In this document: in pieces, positions 21,595 to 27,883 of the stretch
Layout: every line of letters begins with the position of its first letter
Numbering within the stretch: position 1 is the first letter of the stretch
Origin: a virus
DNA: 27,883 bases
IMG/VR virus record: IMGVR_UViG_3300042312_000252
Location: 1 to 27,883 of that record
Reading direction: 5' to 3' (one strand)
The notes under the pieces: model-generated
The model's input: only the letters and a program-made list of their open reading frames with translations
What the model was told of the DNA's origin: nothing
Database searches by the model: none
Position numbers and translations under genes: made by a program

Positions 21595-21785
21595 GACTTG
21601 GAACTCAGCACGAGCTGCAGCGCTTCTTCTCGCGTAAATCCTTCCGCCAAGTATGCGTCGAACTTGAGACGGATCAACCTTGCGAGGATCTTGAAGCTCT
21701 CCCTAGTAGCTTCGCTCTCGCAGTTTTCCCGCATCGCCTGAACCATATCTTCAGGGGTTGAATTGTTGGCCGTTGTCTTGCGCAA
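21591..21785 (-). CDS. 64-residue helical protein of the modification cassette
   Basis: A TTG at 21785 follows GGAGAG with good spacing and gives 64 residues. An ATG at 21746 (51 residues) is the alternative but has a weaker ribosome site. The product is helical and charged (MVQAMRENCESEATRESFKILARLIRLKFDAYLAEGF). The DNA is noticeably less GC-rich than its surroundings. It overlaps the upstream gene by 35 bases and the methyltransferase by an ATGA. No family is recognised. Confidence 0.6.
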   Translation of the reverse strand: MRKTTANNSTPEDMVQAMRENCESEATRESFKILARLIRLKFDAYLAEGFTREEALQLVLSSKS

Positions 21786-22371
21786 GTTCGCTCTCCAGTT
21801 CGCCGCGCGGAAACGCCGTCAATGCGGTGTCGCGCGTGCAGTTGATGACTTCCACTCCGGCCACAGCGCGCGCCAGCTTGGCGAACTGTGCCGGCCACTT
21901 CGGCATGCTCCCGGCGTTGCCCAGGCCGCGCGGGTGATTCCCGTGCCAATGCACTTTGCCGCCCGGCCCGTTCTTGCAGTCATAGCCCAGCAGCATGATC
22001 CGCGCAGCGCCAGCGAAGGCGGCCAAGCTGACAGCCCCTGCGCCGCTGTTCCCGTAGGGCTCCCAGCCCCTGCCCATCGTACCGAGGCTGCGCACGCCGT
22101 GGCGCTTGACGTGCTGCGAGCTGCTGCACAGGTCGCCGCGAAACACGTCCCGGACTTCCTTGATGTGCAGCGCCCACCAAGGTTCATCCATCGCGAACAG
22201 GGCGTCGGCCCACGGGGCGAGGCGAAACGACGTGTTGACCGCTATGGCGCGGCGTTCTTCGGGGGACGGCCCCGACGCTTTCCACTCACGGACTCGCTCG
22301 CAGTCGTCTGCAGTGAGGCTTGGGCCGCTGGCGATGCAGACGACGGTAGCGCCTCGCCATCGGCCGTGCCA
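21751..22371 (-). CDS. MptE/DUF115-like protein, start unclear
   Basis: The frame contains VVCIASGPSLTADDCERVREW, then NTSFRLAPWADALFAMDEPWW, GNSGAGAVSLAAFAGAARIMLLGYDCKNG and EVINCTRDTALTAFPRGELE. This resembles the MptE/DUF115-like family, which has a Rossmann-type fold related to some sialyltransferase-like proteins, and is seen in phages near sugar-modifying genes. The frame has no ATG, GTG or TTG between a GTG at 22620 and the conserved region, so 22371 is only an approximate limit. The first 130 bases lie in another frame over the upstream gene. Possible explanations are a non-standard start, a -1 slip from the upstream gene, or a sequence error. The function is probably sugar- or nucleotide-related; the substrate is unknown. 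Confidence 0.65.
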   Translation of the reverse strand, partial: WHGRWRGATVVCIASGPSLTADDCERVREWKASGPSPEERRAIAVNTSFRLAPWADALFAMDEPWWALHIKEVRDVFRGDLCSSSQHVKRHGVRSLGTMGRGWEPYGNSGAGAVSLAAFAGAARIMLLGYDCKNGPGGKVHWHGNHPRGLGNAGSMPKWPAQFAKLARAVAGVEVINCTRDTALTAFPRGELESELAQDNGQQFNP

Positions 22372-22562
22372 GGGACTTCGGGAGTCACCGGATGCTGGCG
22401 GACCACCTTTGTACCGTAGGACGACGCGACGGGCGCGGCCGGGTTCACAAGGCCCATGCGGATCAATCGGCGCGCTTCCTCTTCGTCGACTTCCAGCACC
22501 TCGCCGGCTTTCAGCAAGCCAAGGCGCCCGTGCGGAAATGCTTTGATTGGGGTGATGTGCAT
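22242..22562 (-). CDS. small capsid-downstream protein with RGRPPK tail
   Basis: The 106-residue protein starts at the ATG at 22562 after AGGGAG. The N-terminus (MHITPIKAFPHGRLGLLKAGEVLEVDEEEARRLIRMGLV) looks like a compact beta/helix domain of a type common in small proteins coded near the capsid. The rest is low-complexity, ending in KRRGRPPKNAAP, an AT-hook-like basic motif. A small domain plus flexible basic tail suits a capsid-associated protein, but no family is assigned. The 3' part is read in two frames, because the MptE-like gene overlaps it. Confidence 0.7.
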   Translation of the reverse strand: MHITPIKAFPHGRLGLLKAGEVLEVDEEEARRLIRMGLVNPAAPVASSYGTKVVRQHPVTPEVPGTADGEALPSSASPAAQASLQTTASESVSGKRRGRPPKNAAP

Positions 22563-22584
22563 CTGAACTCCCTAGCCGTGGGGT

Positions 22585-22614
22585 GTTGCGTTCTTTGCAA
22601 CGTCCTGCTATGGT
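22585..22614 (+). promoter_or_regulatory. plus-strand promoter with perfect operator, pointing at the capsid gene
   Basis: GTTGC-N7-GCAAC (22585-22601) is a perfect copy of the operator. It overlaps TTGCGT (22586-22591), a 17-base spacer and TATGGT (22609-22614) on the plus strand. Transcription would start near 22620, run through the hairpin at 22653 and then antisense to the capsid gene. No convincing plus-strand gene follows. A matching minus-strand promoter for the 22562 gene was not clear. Confidence 0.55.
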
Positions 22615-22652
22615 TGCCACATGACCACACGGCAGCCATCACAGACGCAGCA

Positions 22653-22678
22653 GGGGGCAGGGCCGAAGCCCCGCCCCC
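22653..22678 (-). terminator. strong hairpin downstream of the capsid gene
   Basis: An 11-pair G/C-rich stem (22653-22663 with 22668-22678) has one mismatch that becomes a G-U pair on the minus strand, where the loop reads C(TTCG)G, a very stable tetraloop. It lies eight bases after the capsid stop. Neither side has a good T-run, so it may only attenuate or protect the capsid message. It would also shorten the opposing transcript from 22620. Confidence 0.5.
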
Positions 22679-22686
22679 TTGGTTCA

Positions 22687-23847
22687 TCAGGTCGTGGTGA
22701 ACTCGCCGCCGAGCATCGCGGCCGGGACGGTGACGCCCAAGCCCAGACGGACCTCGCCGAGGACGGTGACAAGGTTCGACGTGAAGTCGTTGTCCTCGTA
22801 ACCCATTTCGATCACGGTGCCCGAGCGGTTCCACACGCCGGTGGCTACGGCAGTCTGGCCGACCAGGAACGTGCCAGCAGCGATGCGCGGGGTGATGACG
22901 ACGCGGATGCCGAACGGGTTCAGGCCCGAAATCGTACCCGGCGCACCGTACAAGTACATCCCGTTCGAGCCGTTCTCACGCTCGATTTCCTGCGCGCCCC
23001 AATCGGCCGGGTTGACGTACACGGTGTCGGCGATGTAGCCGATGGCCCAAAGCTGGTACTTGGCCCGGTTGATCGCCTGAATCAGGTTGTCGCCCGAGGT
23101 CGGCGTGTAGACCGTGTAGTTGCCCGAATCCAGCAGGCCCGACAGGTTCGGCGACGTGCCGTTGCCGTTCATCAGCTGGTTGTCGACGGCGGAATCAACG
23201 CCGAAACGCAGGCGCGTCTCGATGTAGGACACGACAGCCGGCGAGTCGGCCAGCAGCTGCTTCGACACCTTCAACCAGTGCGCGACGGTCTCGATGACCA
23301 CATTGTACTTGTTGAACGTGATGGCCGACTGCGCCTTCTCCTGACCTTCGGTCTGGCCGCGCGCGTTGTTGGTGAACGACGCCTCACGCATCAGCGTGAC
23401 GGTATCGGTGCCCGTCGAAAACTGCGGCAGCGAGCGGTAGACGTTCAGCGGAAGGAACGCGCCAGGGACGACGCCGGGGATCTGGTCGAGCCACGTGGTC
23501 GTGGTGTTGTCGGCGAGAATCGTGTTCTTCAGTTCCACACGCGCACGGCTCGAACGGCCGCCGTCCTTGAACGCCTTGAACTCTTCCGACTTCACGAACT
23601 CTTCGACAGCCGAAACCGGCTTGCCCTTCGTGTCGATCGGCGCGGTCGACTTCTGCGCGATGTCGATAATCGCGGCGTTCATCTTGGCAAGCTCGCCCTT
23701 GAACTCCTCGGACAGCTTCTGAACGGCCGCCTTGGCTTCGTTCGACGCGGTGCCGGCGTCCTTGACCTGACCCTCGTACTTCTCGACAGCGGCCTCGACC
23801 GCCTTCATGTGCGCGTCAAGCGCGCCCTTCAACTCTACGGATTCCAT
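22687..23847 (-). CDS. HK97-family major capsid protein
   Basis: The 386-residue protein has the two-part layout of HK97 capsids: an N-terminal coiled coil of about 70-90 residues (delta domain, ELKGALDAHMKAVEAAVEKYEGQVKD...) that acts as internal scaffold and is removed by the protease, then the mature HK97 fold (GVVPGAFLPLNVYRSLPQF, VSKQLLADSPAVVSYIETRLRFGVDSAVDNQLMNG, NPADWGAQEIERE, GGEFTTT). The protease gene lies directly upstream. The calculated order and length are typical. Confidence 0.93.
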   Translation of the reverse strand: MESVELKGALDAHMKAVEAAVEKYEGQVKDAGTASNEAKAAVQKLSEEFKGELAKMNAAIIDIAQKSTAPIDTKGKPVSAVEEFVKSEEFKAFKDGGRSSRARVELKNTILADNTTTTWLDQIPGVVPGAFLPLNVYRSLPQFSTGTDTVTLMREASFTNNARGQTEGQEKAQSAITFNKYNVVIETVAHWLKVSKQLLADSPAVVSYIETRLRFGVDSAVDNQLMNGNGTSPNLSGLLDSGNYTVYTPTSGDNLIQAINRAKYQLWAIGYIADTVYVNPADWGAQEIERENGSNGMYLYGAPGTISGLNPFGIRVVITPRIAAGTFLVGQTAVATGVWNRSGTVIEMGYEDNDFTSNLVTVLGEVRLGLGVTVPAAMLGGEFTTT

Positions 23848-23850
23848 GTG

Positions 23851-24513
23851 TCACCTCATTTTAAGTGCGTGAGCGTGCAGCATCAGCGATGCCGCGAGGG
23901 TTGCAACGCTGGTTTGCGATTCGGCCGCACGCTCACCGTGTGCCAGGGACTTGACGCGCGATACCAGCGCGCACGCGTCAGCCCGAGAGAACCCTGCAGC
24001 ATCACGCAGCATGGCCTCGATGTCTTTCAGGGAGTCGCACGATTCAAGCGCGGATTTTACGTCGGAAACGCGCGCGCCCAAGTCGGCGGGGTCTTCCACG
24101 ACGCTGATTTCCACAAGATCGATGCGTTTCAGGCGCCGAATCTTGCCGTCTTTCTCCGAACCTCCCGAGGGAATCCGGTAGCCGATCGAAAGGCCATTGA
24201 TGGCGCCAGCTTTCAGCAGCGCGTGCGCATCGCGGCCGACGCTGTGCCCAAGCACAATCTGGCCTTTGACGCGCAAGCCCTTGTCGTCCTCTTCGGCCTT
24301 GAGCCACTTTCCAATGACCGGGCCAAAGTGATTCCACCGCATCTGGATTGGCCGCGCCCGGTTTTCCAGGGTCATCGCGTAGGCGCCCGGCAGGATCGTG
24401 TCGCCGTAGGCGTCGACCCCGTTGAAAACGGACGCGTAGCCATCGAACATGCCGGACTCGTCGTCCAACATTTTCACCTCACAGGCTGTCAGGTCGAACA
24501 GCTTACGTTCCAT
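23851..24513 (-). CDS. HK97-type prohead protease
   Basis: The 220-residue protein belongs to the U35-type serine protease family that cleaves the capsid delta domain and itself during maturation. Visible features: GYASVFNGVDAYGDTILPGAY near residues 25-45, the catalytic His62 (MRWNH) and Ser109 (NGLSIGYR), with LVEISVVEDPAD following. It starts 11 bases inside the end of the portal gene. The C-terminal part is less conserved and may be trimmed in the particle. Confidence 0.92.
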   Translation of the reverse strand: MERKLFDLTACEVKMLDDESGMFDGYASVFNGVDAYGDTILPGAYAMTLENRARPIQMRWNHFGPVIGKWLKAEEDDKGLRVKGQIVLGHSVGRDAHALLKAGAINGLSIGYRIPSGGSEKDGKIRRLKRIDLVEISVVEDPADLGARVSDVKSALESCDSLKDIEAMLRDAAGFSRADACALVSRVKSLAHGERAAESQTSVATLAASLMLHAHALKMR

Positions 24514-25750
24514 TGTGCGGCTCCTGCGGCTGCGTCTCCGGCACGGGCGCCGGTTGCGTTTGCTGCCCCGTCATTGTAATGGGAACCGTCGCGCCCTGCA
24601 TATACAGCACGTCACCGCCCTCCATCGGTGGCAAGCCTTCCCAGGCGCGGCACTCGTTGGGGGTCGTGATGGCACCTTGAATGCCGACCCGGTAGCCGTC
24701 AAACCGCGATTTCTGGTCTGACCGCAGCAGGCCCTCAAAGTCGAACTCGAACTCGATTTCCGACCGCTCCGACACCGGCAGCAGGGTCACGATCATGGAC
24801 AGCTCCAGCTTCTCCAGGATCGGCCGCAGCGTCAGCTTGTAGAACCCGCGCACGATTTCGGAGATACCGGAGCCCCACACAGTAGACCCGCCGGTGTCAT
24901 TGATCATCACGGACGGCACGCCGTACCAGCGGGCCAAGTCTTCGACGTTGAACTTCCGAGACGATAGCAGTTCGATGTCCTGCGGGCTCATTGCCACCGG
25001 CTCAAACTTCGCGCCGGCCTCCAAAACGAAGAGACGTTCGCCGCCCTCTACCAGCCCGTTGAAATTCTGGCGCACCATCGCGCGATGCTCCGGCGTAAGC
25101 AGGCGGTCAATCATCAGAACGCCCGATCGCTTTCCGCCGTTGGCGTAGGTCTTTGCCGTGGCCTTCTCGGCGCCGACCGCAATGCCCAGGCTGCGCCGCT
25201 GATAGTCCATCGCGGACAGGCCGATGACGCCGTTGCCCATGCCCTTGATGTGCCATATCCGCTCTGGCGCGATCACGTCAACGCCAGTGTCTTGCGTGTA
25301 GGTGTAGACGACAGACCCATCAAGCAGCAAGGTCACTTCCATCTGCGCCGACATGAGTGGCAGCAGGCTGGTAATCATCCCGCCGCGCCGGTCGATCAAG
25401 ACGTAAGCGTTGCCGTGCAGAACCAGATTCAGAATCACGGACTCGAAAAACTCGATCCGGTTCTGGTAGCGGTTCACCCGCCCTGCGAACAGCAGCGAAA
25501 GCGGATGCTCAGGCGCCGGCACGCGCTGGCCGCCGCGCTTCCGGTACGCGTTAAGGGGCAGAGACGCGACCGTCTCCGACAGCAGCTTGACGCAGGCCCA
25601 AACCACGGACAGCTGCATAGCAGAGTCGAACGTGACTGGCTTTTCCGTCGCGTCGTCAGCCTCACGGCCAGACGGCCCGCCGTACTGCAGGCCCGCGCGG
25701 CGCAGCAATCCACCAGCCAGCCACCGGGCGAACGCCCGCCAATACGACAT
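24503..25750 (-). CDS. HK97-family portal protein
   Basis: The 415-residue protein forms the dodecameric ring through which DNA enters and leaves. Family features: SAMQLSVVWACVKLLSETVASLPLNAYRK near residues 44-72, GNAYVLIDRRGG, APERIWHIKGM, and VEDLARWYGVPSVMINDTGGSTVWGSGISEIVRGFYKLTLRPILEKLE. The C-terminus is a flexible Gln/Pro-rich tail (TQPAPVPETQPQEP). It begins two bases after the large terminase stop, which fits packaging-unit co-translation. Confidence 0.93.
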   Translation of the reverse strand: MSYWRAFARWLAGGLLRRAGLQYGGPSGREADDATEKPVTFDSAMQLSVVWACVKLLSETVASLPLNAYRKRGGQRVPAPEHPLSLLFAGRVNRYQNRIEFFESVILNLVLHGNAYVLIDRRGGMITSLLPLMSAQMEVTLLLDGSVVYTYTQDTGVDVIAPERIWHIKGMGNGVIGLSAMDYQRRSLGIAVGAEKATAKTYANGGKRSGVLMIDRLLTPEHRAMVRQNFNGLVEGGERLFVLEAGAKFEPVAMSPQDIELLSSRKFNVEDLARWYGVPSVMINDTGGSTVWGSGISEIVRGFYKLTLRPILEKLELSMIVTLLPVSERSEIEFEFDFEGLLRSDQKSRFDGYRVGIQGAITTPNECRAWEGLPPMEGGDVLYMQGATVPITMTGQQTQPAPVPETQPQEPHNGT

Positions 25751-25752
25751 GC

Positions 25753-27429
25753 CTAAGCCCTCACAGGGTTGGAGAGGAACCCGTCAAGATCCCCCGCATC
25801 ATTCTGCAGCATCGCCCGACCCATCGCCATAATCAGCGCCACCGGCCCGTCGATCTTCTCGGCGGGGGTCTCCTTGCGCGGGTAGATGTGCTCCTTCGCG
25901 TCCATCCGCGCGACCACGTTACCCATCATCCAGGTCATAGCCGAGTTGCCGTCATGCCATAGTCTACGCGAAACCGTCAAGGCTTCCACCTCCTTCATCG
26001 GCTCCGACAGGTTCTTGACGCTCTGCGCCATTTCGACCACCGGCAGCCCGGCTTTGTCCAAGCGCGTCATCAGGTAAGCGGCTTGCGCCGGGTCGAACGC
26101 AATGTCGCGAATCTCGGCGACGGCGGCCAGTTTGCCAAGCTCTTCTTCGATGAACGCATAGTCCGTCATATCGCCGGGCGTCGGAACCATCGCGCCATCG
26201 GTGCAGAAATTCAGGTACTTCGAATTTTCCTGCAGCGTCGACTCAGGCACATAGAACCTCGGCACCACGAAGTATTCCCCGCCGCGCTCGAACAGCGCCA
26301 CGACGGCTGCAACGTCCAGTTTCGACGCAAGGTCGACGCCGACCCAGCAGGGGCAGCCGGTGAACTCCTCCAGGTCGAACGCGCGTTTCTGGCGCTGCCA
26401 AGCGAGCATGTTCATCCACGCAGTCCGCGCGCCGACCCACTGGTTTAGGTGCTTCGTTCTGAACGCGTTCTGCTTCGATGCCGACCGCCGCGCCTGATCA
26501 AGCTGAGCTATCAGGAACTCGGGGAACACGGAAACGCCGTAGTTCGGATTGGCCTTCACCAGCGAGCGCGGATCGTCCCAAGCGTCCTCTTCGTCAATGC
26601 CAGCGATGTACCCGAAGACGCGATCGTCCCGAACCTGCCCCTCCAGAATCCTGATCACGTCTCGGCGCTTTTCATAGCACGGGCCGCCCAAGTTCGAGCC
26701 AGCCGTCGTGATGATGCACAGCAGCGGCTGCTCACGCGCGCCCATGCCGGTTTGCATGGCGTCGACCATGTGGTCGGTGTCGTGTTCGTGATACTCGTCG
26801 ATCAGGGCGGCGTGCGGTGACGAGCCGTCGCCGGGCTTGCCCACCATCGCCTCGAACTTCGACATATCCTCCAGAACGTACATCGTGCCGGGGTTCTTCG
26901 GGTTGCCCGCCTGCTCGATCCCGAAGCGGTCCCGCAGCCCGTCGAGTTTCTGCACCATCTGCCACGCCGGCCGGAACACTTCGTGCGCCTGTTTCTCAGT
27001 CGTGGCGCCCGAGTAAACCTCGGCGCCCGCCTCGCCGTCCGCTGCGAACAGGTACAGGCCGCGCGCCGCGAGACGCAGGGACTTGCCGTTCTTTCGGGGG
27101 ACCTCTTCGTAAGCCTCGCGGAATCGGCGTAGCCCAGTCTCCGCGTGCACCCACCCGAACAGGTTCGCTTCGATGAACAGCTGCCACGGCTGATACACCA
27201 GCCGCTCGCGCTTCGCGGCCCATCGGCCCTTCGTGTGAGGCATCGCCTGCTGAAACTTGCACGCCCGATCAGCACGCGTGGCGTCGAACACATACGGCCA
27301 TTCCTCGCCCGGCTCACGCGCCAAGTCCGCCAAGAACCGGCGGCACGCCAAGACGACAAGCCGCCCCGCAGGAACCTGCCCGGCCGCCACGTCCTCGGCG
27401 TACTGAATGGCGGCCTGCGTCGGGGTCAA
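25753..27429 (-). CDS. terminase large subunit, packaging ATPase and nuclease
   Basis: The 558-residue protein pumps DNA into procapsids and cuts it. The ATPase part has Walker A RKNGKS at residues 112-117 and Walker B ALIDEYHEHD with Asp211-Glu212. The nuclease part shows GVDLASKLDVAAV with Asp366 and DIAFDPAQAAYL with Asp446. The start is a TTG at 27429 with GAGGAG upstream, inside the end of the small subunit gene region. The length is usual for HK97-type large terminases. Confidence 0.93.
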   Translation of the reverse strand: MTPTQAAIQYAEDVAAGQVPAGRLVVLACRRFLADLAREPGEEWPYVFDATRADRACKFQQAMPHTKGRWAAKRERLVYQPWQLFIEANLFGWVHAETGLRRFREAYEEVPRKNGKSLRLAARGLYLFAADGEAGAEVYSGATTEKQAHEVFRPAWQMVQKLDGLRDRFGIEQAGNPKNPGTMYVLEDMSKFEAMVGKPGDGSSPHAALIDEYHEHDTDHMVDAMQTGMGAREQPLLCIITTAGSNLGGPCYEKRRDVIRILEGQVRDDRVFGYIAGIDEEDAWDDPRSLVKANPNYGVSVFPEFLIAQLDQARRSASKQNAFRTKHLNQWVGARTAWMNMLAWQRQKRAFDLEEFTGCPCWVGVDLASKLDVAAVVALFERGGEYFVVPRFYVPESTLQENSKYLNFCTDGAMVPTPGDMTDYAFIEEELGKLAAVAEIRDIAFDPAQAAYLMTRLDKAGLPVVEMAQSVKNLSEPMKEVEALTVSRRLWHDGNSAMTWMMGNVVARMDAKEHIYPRKETPAEKIDGPVALIMAMGRAMLQNDAGDLDGFLSNPVRA

Positions 27430-27432
27430 CGG

Positions 27433-27813
27433 TTAGAACTCCTCGAACTCGTTTTTCTTTTCAGCCTTCGGCGTGCCGAGTTTCTGGCGGTCGGCCGGCG
27501 ACATGCCCAGGCGCGCAAGCGACCCGATCAGATGGCCAATCTTCGCAGCAGCAAACGCGCGCGGGTCTTCGCGATACTCCGCGATCAGGTTCGCCGTCAC
27601 CTCGATCAGCAAACGCTCGCCGCCAGTCAGCACGCCCTTCGGCGCGTAGGTCGACAGCTCGAACCATGCGGCTTGCGCGGCGGGGCTCAGGTGCTGCGGC
27701 GCTTGGCCTAGCTCGAACTCGGATTTTACCGGCTCCATTGTGTAGCGCTGGGGGTCATGACGGGTCGCCCCCTTCAGTTCGGCGACCTCGCGCGGCTGTG
27801 CGTGGCGTGCCAT
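27433..27813 (-). CDS. terminase small subunit, P27-like
   Basis: The 126-residue protein recognises phage DNA and hands it to the large subunit. The pattern LKGATRHDPQRY...LSPAAQAAWFELSTYAPKGVLTGGERLLIEVTANLIAEYRED matches the P27 small terminase family, which is mainly helical. It ends acidic (AEKKNEFEEF). The ATG at 27813 follows CAGGAG and is the first gene seen in the late block, right behind the palindromic promoter region. Confidence 0.88.
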   Translation of the reverse strand: MARHAQPREVAELKGATRHDPQRYTMEPVKSEFELGQAPQHLSPAAQAAWFELSTYAPKGVLTGGERLLIEVTANLIAEYREDPRAFAAAKIGHLIGSLARLGMSPADRQKLGTPKAEKKNEFEEF

Positions 27814-27830
27814 GCGTCAAACTCCTGACG

Positions 27831-27860
27831 GTAATACTAAACTGTACGGTTTAGTTTGAA
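27831..27860 (-). promoter_or_regulatory. late promoter candidate with 20-base palindrome
   Basis: On the minus strand TTCAAA (27860-27855), 18 bases and TATTAC (27836-27831) lie upstream of the small terminase. Between them ACTAAAC and GTTTAGT (27836-27855) form an inverted repeat, with only one mismatched pair in its centre (TGTACG). The patch is very AT-rich for this genome. The palindrome differs from GTTGC-N7-GCAAC, so a different regulator is likely. Confidence 0.5.
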
Positions 27861-27883
27861 TTTTGCGGACGTGCGAAAAGAGG

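Noticed and set aside
23904-23911. GTTGCAAC in the protease gene as a further operator
   Set aside because: It is a contiguous 8-base palindrome, lacks the 7-base spacer and has no promoter around it.
22621-24579. A 652-codon open frame on the plus strand
   Set aside because: It lies opposite the capsid and protease genes and is rich in Arg, Val and His, as expected for the complement of GC-rich coding DNA. The promoter at 22609 points into it, but the protein looks non-natural.
1-27883. Direct terminal repeat marking a complete circular or terminally redundant genome
   Set aside because: The first and last bases share no repeat beyond a few bases.

Overview
The window is a stretch of a lambda-like tailed phage or prophage (siphovirus architecture, HK97-type capsid) with high GC, roughly 60-65% by eye. 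The host is probably a high-GC proteobacterium, but nothing in the sequence names it. No integrase, full-length CI-type repressor, replicative helicase or primase, tRNA or CRISPR array was seen, so this is probably not a complete replicating genome.

Layout. (1) 1-2069, minus strand: a 2-kb run of very small, mostly overlapping genes. A short helix-turn-helix (HTH) protein comes first, then small membrane proteins, a GH108 endolysin and a holin-like protein. This is the lysis region, and its last gene runs off the left edge. (2) 2070-2197: a divergent control region with two face-to-face promoters, each overlapping an inverted repeat GTTGC-N7-GCAAC. (3) 2198-7422, plus strand: the early block. 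It holds a YqaJ/lambda-type exonuclease, a RecT annealing protein, a PD-(D/E)XK-like protein and many small unknown genes. A 300-base gene-free stretch at 4786-5095 is full of strong hairpins. (4) 7425-7453: a terminator for leftward transcription. (5) 7536-7883: a plus-strand gene of unknown function. (6) 7864-27813, minus strand: the late block. Read in its own direction it encodes small and large terminase, portal, protease, capsid, a modification-type cassette (MptE/DUF115-like protein, methyltransferase, glycosyltransferase), head-tail connectors, tail tube, tail chaperones with a -1 frameshift site, a 1435-residue tape measure, and tail-tip and fibre proteins.

How it works together. Terminase packages DNA into procapsids built from the portal, protease and capsid. 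The gp6-like, gp16-like, gp10-like and DUF3168-like proteins join head to tail. The G and GT chaperones help fold the tape measure into the tube. The tip proteins, one of them an Asp-box beta-propeller, probably meet the host surface. The exonuclease and RecT form a two-component recombination system.

Most notable signals. (a) GTTGC-N7-GCAAC occurs four times perfectly and once with one mismatch, and each copy overlaps a sigma70-like promoter with a 17-base spacer. Two of these promoters lie inside the late block and point against it. (b) There is a structured RNA candidate at 4786-5095. (c) The MptE-like protein lies in a different frame over the 3' end of its upstream neighbour and has no usual start codon nearby. 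(d) A glycosyltransferase and methyltransferase cassette sits between the capsid and connector genes.
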